Source: Diplodia intermedia
Taxonomy: Eukaryota > Ascomycota > Dothideomycetes > Botryosphaeriales > Botryosphaeriaceae
Direction of reading: 5' to 3'
DNA: 64,000 nt
Assembly (NCBI GenBank): GCA_021495925.1
Contig: JAKEKT010000040.1
Location: 62,001 to 126,000 of the forward strand
The notes beneath the pieces are model-generated. The model saw only the letters and a program-made list of their open reading frames with translations, was not told the DNA's origin and searched no databases. Positions 22,735 through 34,851 of this stretch are shown here, piece after piece (position 1 is the stretch's first letter; each line of letters begins with the position of its first letter). The position numbers were made by a program, and so were the translations under genes.

Positions 22735-25700
22735 GCTGGCGATGTGTCGATGATACGTGACGGCGCTTGCGACAAGATTGCTGTAGCAGTTGAAAAAATA
22801 CTGCTTGCCCAGACGGTGGGCCGCCAGAAACCGGCGCTAAGCCAATTCGAGCAATTGCAGTATGGTGAGTGCAGAGAGGGCGAATGCTTTGAGAGAGGGT
22901 TGCGACGTTAGCAATCACTATGACCACATCATGTACGACATTGCTGGAAGCCAGATGTAGCCGCATAAACTAGAATAATTGCCTTCCTTCAAAGACCTAC
23001 AAGCATAGGCTGACTGTCACGAAAGCAGGTGTGCCTCTAGGAATATTAGGCTGAGGATATATCTACACAGGCCCTTGGCTGGTCACAAACCGCTATGTTC
23101 CGTTTCTTCTTCTTTCTGACTACTCGAGAAAGACACATCTAGCACTCGATTACAACCTCTGGGTCATCTTTTCTTCAGTGAATCGAAGAGCGGCGCGACG
23201 TCCGCCGCTCGAGCGGAGGGCCCAACGTCGGTCGCTACAACGCCGCAGGATGTGGCCACGCGTTTGCGCGTTTGCGCACCTTCTAAACTCCCCAATGCCC
23301 GACTCTACACGACATACTAGTCGCACCGCCAAACGCCAGCAATGGACCAAAACCTACCGCCGTCCTCCACCATCACCGCATCTACTGCTGCCTCCACCAG
23401 GCTAATCACCTATTCCACGCCTGGAGCCCAGGCCCTCGCATCGCCAAACAGTCATTAGCCCATCGAGACACCATTCTTGACTCGCTCACCGCAGCCGCGA
23501 GCGCACGAAAACGGCCCTGGCTGCGCGTGGCCTCGCCGCTGAGGTTCGCAATGGATGGCATCAGGCCTCTTCACCACAATCCATGCGACAAAATAAGGTG
23601 ATACTTTTGACGATACAATCGCCGCTCCGTGCCGTCCATTGTTGACCCCGAAAATCTACTGAGAGCTATAATTTTTTGGCAGCAGATACAAAACCAAGCC
23701 GGACATCGACGCGACTCCTCGAAAAGCTCATCCTCGCTATCGCTCCGCTGCATCTACGACCGCGCAATTTCCCCAGTGTCTCGTTGCGCCCCTCGGGCCC
23801 GCGGGTAAAAATAAGGGTTTAGACTGCCACAAAGTCCGGAGTATCCGTTGCAGAGCTTGCAGACGCGCGAGCAGCGCCGGCTACGATCCCCTTGTGATAA
23901 CGAGCAGCCTAGGACCAGGACACGGCGCGTTGGGAGGCAAGTCGCGACGGCAACAATGGGACCATCGACACGGCGCAGACGAACATATTCTCATCGCGGT
24001 GGCTTCTTGACCGCCATACTGGCACGCAATTCATCTCCCGTCTCTCTTCCAATCGTCCAACCTTGGCTCTTTGTCGTCAACTGGACCGACCGGAGCCGCT
24101 ATGCCTGCCGCTTCGCTGTCTACCGCGCACGATTTCCTTTACCGCCCCCAGACTTGCGCTCCGAAACACCCTGGCCAGAACCTCACATGAAGACTTTGTA
24201 GTGGGTTGGACACAAGCTCTCGTTCCTCTCAGATCCTACAATCGACACGTGATGCTTGGCAAGTGCTCCACCGGACGGGAATCCCTCTTGAACTTCGACG
24301 AGAGTAGCACATGCTAGCAAATACAATTCGGAAGCACGAGGAATGTGTTGGAGCAAAGTTCTGGCGATGTGACTCGTGAGGGGATATTGAGAGTGGAGGG
24401 CGAGTGCTGGAGGGGGCAAAGAGGCAGAGGCCATATATACCGTGCTAGGAACGATCGGGTCGTTTGAAGCAAGGCCGGATACCGTGTTGCATCTGGCACA
24501 AGTGGGATTTCCAGTCTCAGGGTCCTTGTTCGTCGAGAGACTACACCGCCCCTCCTAGTAGGTAAGGGGTAAGGCTTGATCCTGCGGTGGCGTCACAGCG
24601 ATCGTCAAGGAAGACGACGCCAACGCCGGCGCGCTCCTCGCGGTGTGTGGCTGGTGGCGAAAAAAGTAAAAAAGTCCCTTGGATCGCGGCCTATAGCTAG
24701 TATCTAGGCGTTTCTGTGGCGCTCCTTTTAGGGGACAGAAGGCGGTGTTTAGCTGTTTCTGGAACGGGGCGTTGGCGAAGGGTCTGATGGATTCACCTAT
24801 CCATAGCACCAGGAATCAACTGGTTTCGGAGGGCACTTGAGCAAAGGCTGAGTGAGGTAGCCGAGTCCGGTTACCAAGGAAGTGGAGCTCGTGACGGTCG
24901 GCTTAAGCAATGACAAGGATTGCGGCGAGCTGTGACCACATGGCCCCGACCTGCCTGCTGCTCACCACAGAGCTCTTGCTCCTTCGAAAGCTTCCCCGAA
25001 GCCCAAGTTTCCCCGAGCGAGCAATCTCTGCACTGGGCGCTACACGGTCTTCTCTTGCCATGGTGATGAACATCTGTGCGGCCCGACAAGGAATCGAGAT
25101 CTGGTCGTCTATGCCTCGAGACGATGGGCTGCGCTGCCGATCGCACGCAGCACCGCTGTGCGTAGCACGTCTTTCCCAGTTCTGAATATGTTTGGATCGC
25201 ACGAATGGGACGGGAAGATCGTTACTTCGCACGCATTCCCACAAACCTCTCCTTGTGCACTCTGGTTTCATCAGTGTCAGTCACATCACAGCTTTAGAAG
25301 ACATGATGACTTGCGGCATCTGTGGCGGCATACAACTCGCTCACTGCATATGCAGCAACCATGTGAGCGGAGAAACGTGTCATGGTCATCTAATGGGGCG
25401 CTCGCCCGGGATTGACACACATGATGGTCATGTCTGGATTTGCGTAGGTAGTATTCACCGGAGTACTTGGCGCCCCTTTTGACGACGGAGTTGCCGGGTG
25501 CGACACTACGACATTCGGTGCTGCACCCGCGCTCCCGCCTCCTGCCCCTTGGTGTGGAGCTGGTCGAGATCTGTCAGGATTTAGCAAACTTTACAAGCAC
25601 CGCCCCATAGCTGTATGTGGAGTCCGATTGAACGACTAGCGGGACAGGAAGTGAGCTTGTGGGGCAGTTCAACCTGCATTGATTGGAGCGGCGGATCCAC

Positions 25701-28700
25701 TCGCAGTGTGAAGTTGTGGCTTCCGTGGCGCCTTAAGGGGTGGGGAAGAGGCAAGAGGATCCTTCAGGCTTCGTGACCTACGCTTCCTGCGCCAATGTGA
25801 TGCTGCTTAGTTGTACATGCGTGCAGTAGTGGAATCACTTGACGAGAACGTGACAGCACGCTGCCACCACGGCAAGAGCTCCACCCGGGACAGCTGTGGG
25901 AGAACGCGGGTAGGTCGCCTTTCACCCAAAAGTTGCGGGAATATCTTGGAGGCGCCATTGAATCGGGTAATGACACTGCTCCTGTGCAAGACGTGGGGTG
26001 GGGAAAAGAGGGAATGAGACAGCTCGGTCGGAGTGGTGGAGAGGAGGGTCTATCGATTCCACCAGGATGGAATGGGACGAATCGGTAGCGCGGGGCATCT
26101 GCAAAGCACCTAATGGCCGTTGGGCGAAGGCAGGCCTGGAGAGATGAGTTGTGGGAAATGAACAAACGCGTTGCGATCTCGCCATCTCGATCGTCTCCTT
26201 TCCACCCCCCTGGGTCCGGGGAAGGCCTCCGGAGCAGGAGCGGGCAAATGAGAAGCAGGCGTGAGGCGGTTGGCGGCGGCAATGGACAACGGAGATGTGT
26301 GCAGGCGGAGGGCGCGCCGTGCGCCGCTGTGGTACCCGGCGGCGCAGCAGCGGGAGGCGTCGGCGAATTACTTGCATGGTCGAACAACGGGTCACCAGAA
26401 CCGGGCGTGTAGAGTGCGATCGGCTGGGCGTGGGCGGTTGACGTAGGGCCGGGAACCGGGCGTCTTGGCGGAGGAGAGAGCGCGGGTTTGATGATGAGGC
26501 GGTCCAGGTGTGCAGTCCAGATCGGACGGGACAAGCTTCAGATCAGCCGCTACGACGCCGACCCGCCCCAATCTGCGCCCTCGTCCTTCCGCGCCCCGGC
26601 CCCGGGCCACCCCCCGCCCTCATCGCTCCCGGTCCGACCGTCCTCGCGCCCTCATTCGCAGCTGCTGGCGGTTCCCCGTCCCGTGGGAGGGGATCTCTGC
26701 CGCCTCAGATCCTACGCTGTTCCCTCGCCTTCCTGCCGCCCGCAATGCCCAGGGCCACAGCAGCCCCCCGCTGTCAGCCAGCCGTGCCGCCGTTCTCCGG
26801 AACTCCGGACACGGCCATGCCTGAGCGCGCGCGCAGTGGGCCTGCCAGCGCAGAGCTGAGCCCGAAACACCAGTGCTCGCCGTCGCGACGCGTTATTGGC
26901 GCGGCCGACAGCTCAGCTGCCGTCGCGCTCGGGTGGCGGCTCGCTTGACTCGGCAGCCTGCGCTGCGACTCAACTGCCGCCGTTCACGAGATTGGCCTCC
27001 GCTCAGGAGAGCCCGTTTGGTTCGCCGTCGCGCTGCATCTGCGTTGCGCGCCGATCAGCCGCCCTTGCTGGGAAGAGATCGCCTCCGCGGTGGGGACCAA
27101 TTACTCGGTTTCATGACATCCGCAAACACGTTAAGCTGGAGGCCGCGCGCCTTAGGTGACAGCTAACGTCTTCTCTCGCCGTGCAGCCTCCTGAACCACT
27201 CGCCGCGCCTCTCCGCATCCGGCCCCCGCCCGACCCCATGATTAGTTGTGCGAGTCGCTTGGCAAGCCGTGTTCCTGCATCATCGATGGAGCCTCACTGT
27301 TGCTTGGCTGCAAGCACGGCCATCGCCAGCCAGGGAGCTCCCAGCGCGACACGAAGGACCCGTCCCTGGATTGCCCCCGCGCGCCGTTCGCCTGGAATAC
27401 CGCCAGCATGGCACCGAGCGGGAAGCCCAGGATGCCGCTGGCCCCGGGGTGCAGGATGCCATTCTCTGCCCGCCGGAAATGCCACGGCCGCAAGCCACTG
27501 AGATGACGATCAGCAGCAATACAGTGACTGCACCATGACACTTGCATCGAGCCTCACGGTCCTGCCTGCGCCACCACCCGCCCACCTGAAGAAACGCTGC
27601 CCAGGCGCGCGCACACGGCATGCGTAAACTCTGTGTCGTGGCTGCCCGTGTTGCAAGATGGCTGTGCCAGGAGCCTTGCCTGCGGCGATCCACCGCAACG
27701 GGCCCAAGCAGCCTGCAATCCCGGCGCCCATCGCTGTCTGTTTCAACCTCCAGCGATTCAGACTACACCGCCGTCTCGTTCCAGAAGGACCCTTTTCTCC
27801 CTAGCACTGGCGGCCGTCTACGCTCTGCCGCAAGCGTCGAGTCCCGCCTCCCGTCCCTGCAGCGACGGATAACGTTGTTGTGCGCGCCATCTGCTACGCC
27901 GGTACGCCGCAGGAAAACCTTGTGTGTGCTTCATCTCTCCCGCGAACCGCCCGAGCCTATTTCCCGATCTGGCTCGGCGCGCGGCGCCAATCCGCGATGG
28001 CCGTCAGCCGGATCGCTGTTTCTCGGCATGTCTCCGCCCGGCCAGCGTGCAGGGTGCACAGCCCTAAGACCGGAGCAGCCTGGTTGCGCTCAGGAACTGG
28101 TCCCGCTGCGTTCATTATCGACCTTGCCGTCATGCCTGTTAGGGAAGCCAGTTCCTTTGGCTAACGGCACGCTACCCTCGAGCCGTGCTAGCTGGGCCAG
28201 CGCCGGGGCCTACACGCGTCAATACCCTAGCGATGTTCTGCGTCGATAGACTGCTAACCACCGTCTACTAGCCTAGATCGCCGCTGTGACCTTACCTTCT
28301 CGGCAAGTCTCTTCATTGGCCTGACACTACATGGTCCCTGCCCTACACCCCACGTCAGGACGCAGGGGAAAGTGGCAGTGGCCTTGGCCTTGGCTCTCGT
28401 GCAATGCAAGCTGAGCAAGCGCGTCTCAACCTTGGGTCGTTATGCTCTGCCGCCTTCGGCCCTGCGAAACGGCTTAGCTGCACCGAAGACTCTGCGCCCG
28501 GCCTTAATTACTAGCCCACACCGGCCGGGCAATCTTCTTCCTCCACAGTCGTTCCTTAGTCTCCCCGAATATATCAGCGCCGCGATCGATTCCTCACTCT
28601 GATCACCACCCTGCTGTGGCTGACTGCCGTTAGCTGTTCTTCCAAATACTATTAGTTGGGCCCCTCGTCGCTCGTTCTCGGGTCCAGTTTGACAAATTCT

Positions 28701-28724
28701 TCTACACTCTCATTTTACTTCACC
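22735..28724. other. 6-kb gene-poor interval
   Basis: No gene could be supported. Base composition is normal, so it is not part of the RIP island. Short coding-like patches occur without starts or joinable splice sites: + strand near 23344 (MDQNLPPSSTITASTAASTR), + strand at 23290-23600, - strand near 23753 (MQRSDSEDELFEESRR) and + strand near 24030-24190. The GC-rich part at 26.5-28.2 kb has open frames in several registers, as expected by chance at high GC. The right end holds the promoter of the Rax1-like gene. Confidence 0.4.
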
Positions 28725-30411
28725 ATGTCTATCCTCTTCTACCGCCGTCCCGACTTCGTCTCCAAGTCCAACGGCCCGCTGGACCGGAAGGAATGTCAGC
28801 GCTATGTCGAGCGGACCGCCAACGGCAAGAGAGGCATCCCTAATGAGCTCTCATTTGAAAACATCCTCACCAACAAGGCCCTGCCGGTATGTCTGCCATC
28901 ATCACTTGACCATTCTGATCCTGACGACTTCGGTAGCCATGCCAGCTGCGCGACTTTATGGACTACCTCGTCTATGTAACCCACGATGCCGAGAACCTTC
29001 AGTTCTACCTTTGGCTTCAGGACTACACCGAGCGCTTCAACGCCCTCAAGGCCGACCGCAAGGCGCTGTCTCCTGAATGGAAGGAGTCGGAGCCAACTGC
29101 TGATGAGAAGGCCGCTCAACTTGTCAAAGCCTCTGCCCCTGCTGGAGCCAAGAAGAAGAAGCGACCGGGACCGTTGATGCCGAAGGTCGATTTCGACAAG
29201 CCAGCTGACGCCGCCGCCATCGGACTCACTGATATCATTGTCTCCCCCACCTGGAAGCCCGAGCCTTCGCCGACGGGGATGATGCTCGACAGACAAGACA
29301 CCTTGTCGCCTACTCGCACCACCTTCGGAGATAGGCATGGCATTCCCACCGTCTCCCTCAGCGGCCACTCGTCTCAATATGGCCAGCCCATCCTCTCGGA
29401 AGAGTCAGTTCGCGAGATGGCCGACGAAGCCAACACCGGCGCCGGCCTCAAGTGGCAGGGCTGTAAGTACACCACACCCGAACGTAAACTGATCAAATGA
29501 CTGACAACTTCCCAGTCTCGGTCCAGCCCCTCCGTCAGGAGATCGACCGCGTCATCGCCCACTACATCGCGCCGGGCGCGCCGCGCGAGCTCAACCTCTC
29601 GGCGCGCGACCGCGCGGCCGTGCTGCACGCGCTGCAGCACACGACGCACCCGTCGGCGTTCAAGACGGTCGGCGAGATGGTCGAGGGGATGCTGCGCGGG
29701 CAGGCGCACCCCAACTTCGTGCGGTGGAGCATCTGCAACGGCAACAAGCCGCGCGTCTTCTTCGTGCGCACCATGGGCGTCACGCACATCGCGGCGGGGC
29801 TGCTCATCGGGCTGCTGCTCATCCTCTCCAGCGCGCCGCGCTGGTGGCGCCTCTTCATGTTCCCCGTCCTGTACCTCGGCACGACGACCATGATCGCCGC
29901 GTACAAGGGGCTCTGCGTCATCCTCCACAAGGAACACAAGCGCTGCCTCAAGCCGTGGGAGGACGCCGACAGCATCGTCAGCGCCGACAGCGACGCGACG
30001 GCGACGTCCAGCATCAACCCGCCCGCCGGCGAGAAGCGCGCCAGCACCCTCGCCGCACCCCACCACGACCTCTCCAAGAAGATCTCCACCAGCACCTTTG
30101 CGACCGACTACGATGAAGAGGCGACGCTGCACAGCAACGGTGTCTCCAGAGCCGCGACGCCGAGCATGAAGCGTCCGTACAGCATGGACACGTTCGGCAG
30201 CGGCAACACGTTCGACAGCGAGGCGTGGGTCGCCGACTACAAGCGCAAGAGCCTCAAGGACAAGATCTGGGACCAGGAGACGTGGGTGCAGGAGGAGAGC
30301 GTGCGCATCATCCAGGACAAGATCGTCCGCGGCGCCCAGCTGTGGAGCGTCATGCTGACGACGGCCGCGACCGTCGTGTTCGTGGCCGTGCCCGGCGCGT
30401 GTTTGTACTGA
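28725..30411 (+). CDS. rax1: Rax1-like RGS-domain membrane protein
   Basis: Three exons, 28725-28886, 28937-29462 and 29516-30411, give 527 aa. The N-terminal half (about residues 30-290) is an RGS-like fold split by a low-complexity insert. It starts LSFENILTNKALPPCQLRDF, runs through DAENLQFYLWLQDYTERF and ends with FSVQPLRQEIDRVIAHYI before the helices near TVGEMVEGMLRG. Hydrophobic segments at about 317-337, 342-365 and 507-527 make three membrane helices, the last at the very C-terminus. RGS plus three C-terminal helices is the Rax1 layout. Yeast Rax1 marks bud sites with Rax2; in moulds Rax1/RaxA acts in polarity and stress. Whether it speeds G-alpha GTP hydrolysis is unclear, since Rax1 proteins are divergent RGS members. 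Another RGS subfamily is possible. Confidence 0.8.
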
Positions 30412-33400
30412 TGTATACTGTTGTTGTTGTTGTCGTCGTCGTCGTTGGGAGTCTATCGTTATACCCTGTGGCTTTTTTTTTCCTTTTTCGTTGCATGTTT
30501 TCCCTGCTCTCTCGTCTTTGATGGCTGTTTGTGCTTGGTTTTTCTCCATCTTCTACGATACCTCGCCGCCTTTGGCACCACCTTTCTTTCTTTCGTTTAT
30601 GTTCACTTTTTGCCATGTTGCTTTTCACACACACACGACCTATTAATCCCTGAGTGGCTGTTCTGACTATTCGAACCTTTTATTCTTTTCGATGTTTTGC
30701 CTTATTTATAGGCTTGATGAAAGGAGAAGGAAAAAATTACTACCACTTTTTGATGATGGGGTGTTCCGGGACGGCCTTTTTTTTGTTGTTGTTGGGAAAG
30801 CGGGCCGCTGGAGGTGGGGAGGAAAACGGGGGAGTTCCAAGGCGATGACACACATTCGTTTGATATTGACCGTAAACATACCGCTTCTAATACACTGAAA
30901 TCATTTCTTCTTCTTCTTCTCTACTTCAGGGAATCTGCATCGTGTACAGAAGGGCTCCGCAGCCGACGGTTAGCGCGGAGTTGCTTTTTTCATGAAAACC
31001 TGAGTCTTGGCCTATCATACCACCAGAATCAGCATACATTACCAATTCTGACCAGTCACATCCCCGGAACAATTTATGACTTCCCTTTGTTATGATTCTC
31101 GCGCTAACACTCCGGCGCAGAACCCCTCTGTAGTGCTTGAGATGGTACCTGAACACGTGGGTTACTTCCATGGGATTGTAGAATACCATGTCAAACGCCA
31201 TCTCCGGCTGCGCCGCTTCGAACGTCAGCCACCGTGCTTTTTCCTTCAAGCCACACCGTTTCGAATAAAGGCTCGCTTGCAGAGGGAAAACGTGCGTTGA
31301 GAGATAGCGCGTTTTGGAGTTCGTGTACGTATATAGATTGTGGGCGGGAAGTAACGCACGGGAAGGGCTGCAGTAGTGTGTTTGCTGTTCAGCTGTTGTG
31401 GAGTCCGCCACCCCACTACCTCCATACGGAAAACACACTTCTCACACAACAGGGCGCTTTTCTCTCTCGCCGCAGCTGTTGCAGCGCGCTTGGGTACGTA
31501 CATTCGGGGATGAGGGCGGCGGCGGCGGCGGGGGTGCTGGAAATTACCCGCCAACAGGAGGTCATTAAAATCGAGCAGCGGCTTCGATTGTCCGGAAAGG
31601 GATAGTAGGAAGAGAGACGGAGGGAGAGGGAACATGTGATTTGCTGATCAGCTCAGGGCTGGCTTAACTTGACTGCTACCGTCTCGTCAGTAGCCCACTT
31701 TTTTTTTTTATCACCGATCACACGTACGTTGTTCATCATCTCCGTTCGTTCGTTTCGTCACATCACATGCACACACACACTAAACCGAATATATGGCGCC
31801 CCGTCGGCGTGGTACGTACTGACCGACCAGCACCTATCGTCATCGTAGCAGCCATCTTCTCCTGTCCATTGAAACATTCCTTTTCATCAGTCCCAAAGGG
31901 GGAAGGAGAAAGAGTCATGATGCCGGCGTGGTTGCGGTGGCGGTCGAGGCCGCCCGTTTTTTCCGGACGGCGCCATCAATCCTTCTATACTGTTGAAACC
32001 TTAATGGATTGACCCTCCAAGGGGCTTCACAGCTAGCAGAGACTACCACCATACAGCAGAGTGGGACTAAGCTAAGCCCAATCGGGTCTACTATCCTGGG
32101 TAAATTACTTTATTGCGGCTCTCGATCTTCAACACTTGGCACCCTACATACCTACCGGCGCACGCAAAGCCCCAGATCAAAAAAAAGCCAGAAGAGAAGC
32201 GCCGCCGTCGGATTTGCGCTCGCAGCGGGAAGGATGGGAAAGCAACAAGTCGTCTAGCTAGCTGCTGTTGCCGAGAAAAGGGCCGCGAGCCCCCCCTGGT
32301 CGCCGGATGGTGGCCGGTCGTTTTCCTCGCCGGCGGCGGCGGCGGCGGCGCCCAGGCGCCTCGTTGGTCGGTCCCCCACACTACAGAGGCTTAGTTGGTG
32401 GACTGGCACGTGCGCTTGCACTAGGTACTACTGCTGGAGTGTTTGGGATCGTGCTCCCCTGGAAGGTCACGTGCAAATGGTTCGATTGAAGGTTTGGAGA
32501 GAAGGGGGAACAGAAGGTGAGCGAGAAGGTTAAGCTGCTTTCGGATGGACAGCGTATATCGCCCGGGGCTAAAAGAAAACGGCCGACGAAAGGGAAAGAC
32601 GCTTCGCAGCGCAATTTGCGACGAGAGAGAATTTCCCCGTCCCCTTGTGACTTGTACGCATGTCGTGTTTGATGAAACGCGCTTTTCATTTCGAGGTGAC
32701 GACATTTGGTCGGAGGCTGGCTGAAAGAACGGTGGGGGCGAGAAGGGTACCTCGCCCTCTTTACCTGTTTGATGTCGTTGCTCCGCGATGCACCGCGGCT
32801 CGCTTATCGTCGGTACGCGTGGTCGAGTACCGATCGTGGCCTGATGGACTGGTGGTGGTTATTGCATTTTCCCTCTTTGCGAGCTTTCCCGATGCTCGGA
32901 GTTCGCTTTTCTCCGGTCTGCATTCGCGGCTGAGTGCGTTTCGCTGGCTGGCTGAAAGAACGGTTCCATCTCCTTGGCCATCGGCGTGTCGTCCGGCTCT
33001 TCTATTGCCCTTTCGCGCCAGTAAACACGGCGACGCGCTAGGCACGCACGCGAGAGGGCAATCGTAAAGCCGATTGCAGCATGGTCGGAGAAGCTTAAAG
33101 GTGAAAAGTAAAAGAGTAAGTAGTGTATCCGTTGGTAGCAGTCGAGGCTACACGACTCATGGCGGCGGATAGCGTCAGCGGACCAAACGGTCGAGGAGTT
33201 TGTGGCGGTTTCGCGGAGCTGGCTTCGGCTTTGGCGCGTAAGCACTGGCGACCGATAAGCCGCGGCCCGGTCCCGCATCGTGCGTCGTGCGAAGGAGTTC
33301 CGTGCCGTCTTGGGGCCGGAAAGGTCGGGCTGCGTCATGACTTGAGTCTGGATGAAGGGACTGAACTAGATGATAGTGGCAGGTCTCAGCTGTACCACCG

Positions 33401-33931
33401 ACCCCGCTAAGGCCGGGTGCCACAGTGCTGAGGGCGACATGTCATCGGTCAAGATGGAAGATGCCGAGTGTCAGGATCGCAGGGCAGGAAGGGACCCGAT
33501 TTGAAGAACAACCGACCACATGGTGAGTTTGGCTCTATTGGAAGGGTAAAATCACTGCAACGCTCTGGAAGCCTTGCGATTGAGGTTTGCGCGGACTGAT
33601 GTACGGACGAGTGGCTGGCGGAGTGCGCAGACTTTGGGGAGATGCGACAGCAGGCAGGTGTCTACGACGGAGAGGGTGGGAAAGACAGCAAAGATGACGT
33701 AGTTATCACTTCCCGGGGCCGTCAACGTCAAGGACGGGGAACATGCGAGGTTGAAGGGAGTTGCAGCAAGGTGTGCGGGATCGGCGCACATCGGATCTGC
33801 GATAAGATAAGATGCATCTCGGCTATCGGGCGTGTCTCGCACTGGCAGGGAACAGCCATCATCATCGTGCAGCTCGGCCAACCGCACCTCTGCCCTCCCA
33901 CCCTCGCGCCTCCAATTCACGGCCGCCCACC
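30412..33931. other. Intergenic region, 3.5 kb, no gene seen
   Basis: It begins with the Rax1 3' flank (TTG/TCG repeats at about 30420-30450, then T-rich). No spliced or single-exon gene could be built. A 19-bp direct repeat GGCTGGCTGAAAGAACGGT occurs at 32715 and 32945. A GGC/GCC repeat lies near 32329-32350. The last few hundred bases are the CAX4 promoter side. Confidence 0.45.
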
Positions 33932-34738
33932 ATGGATGAGCCGCCCGCCCTCGCCTCGCTCTCGCTCACCCACGTCCACTATGTGAGCCGCCTCCGCTGC
34001 TGCCCGACGGCCCGCGCTGACCGGCGACCCGCAGGACCCCAATGACCGCTTCTCGTACCTGTGCGCCTGGCTGGCCCTCGTGCCCCAGGGCCTCTGCGTC
34101 GTCTACACCACCCTGATCTGGTCCAGCCGCGAAGCCGAGGTCGCGCTGATGTTCGCCGGCCAGCTGGCCTGCGAGGCCGTGAACTGGTGTCTGAAGCGGC
34201 TGATCAAGGAAGAGCGTCCGCGCCGTCCGTCTCTCTCTCTCTCTCTCCCTCTTCATCTCCACGCTGACACTCGGCGACGACAGAAATGTACGGCAAAGGC
34301 TACGGCATGCCCTCGTCGCACGCGCAGTTCGTCTCCTTCTTCTCGCTCTACCTCGCCCTCTTCCTGCTCTTCCGCCACCAGCCGCACCCCACCCACACCC
34401 ACACCCCCACCACCTTCGCCCAGCGCCTCGCCCTGTCCACCCTCGCCCTCGCCTCCGCCGCCGCCGTCGCCTTCTCGCGCATCTACCTCTCCTACCACAC
34501 CAACAAGCAGGTCCTGGTCGGCTGCACCGCCGGCGCCGCCTTCGCCGTCTTCTGGTTCGCGTTTACGAGTTGGATAAGGAGGAGCGGGCTGCTGGGCTGG
34601 GCGCTGGAGACGGGGTTGGCGAGGATGGCTCGGTTGAGGGATTTGGTCATTGAGGAGGATTTGGTGGATGCGGGTTGGGCGAGGTGGGAGGAGAGGAGGG
34701 TGAGGAGGGGTTTGGACGGTGCGAAGAAGGGTCGGTAG
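33932..34738 (+). CDS. CAX4: Dolichyldiphosphatase (CAX4/CWH8)
   Basis: Removes a phosphate from dolichyl pyrophosphate on the ER lumen side, recycling the lipid carrier for N-glycosylation. Three exons, 33932-33982, 34035-34224 and 34284-34738, give 231 aa. Opening residues MDEPPALASLSLTHVHY, then NDRFSYLCAWLALVPQGLCV, match the family start. The PAP2 phosphatase motifs are present: KRLIKEERPR (KX6RP), GYGMPSSHAQF (PSGH-like, PSSHAQ in this family) and SRIYLSYHTNKQVLVG (SRX5HX3D-like, with Val-Gly). Four hydrophobic helices fit the family. The second intron carries a (TC)n run. The start is the first ATG and fits family length (about 230-250). It is followed closely by the broken CorA-like gene. 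Confidence 0.93.
34229..34247. repeat. TC dinucleotide microsatellite in CAX4 intron 2
   Basis: A CT/TC run lies just inside the second intron of the CAX4 gene and supplies its pyrimidine-rich stretch. Confidence 0.7.
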
Positions 34739-34851
34739 GTGGTGCGCAATCTTGGGGTTAGCTCATAATCGCACCCTTTGTACTTAACATCCAGTCGCAG
34801 GACTCTCGACCGTCCGGCTCCTGGCAAAACGTCTATATTTAAGATGAGTAG

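Noticed and set aside
25764..26534. - strand frame of 256 codons
   Set aside because: Pro/Ser/Arg-rich chance frame in GC-rich DNA, without a family match or splice support.
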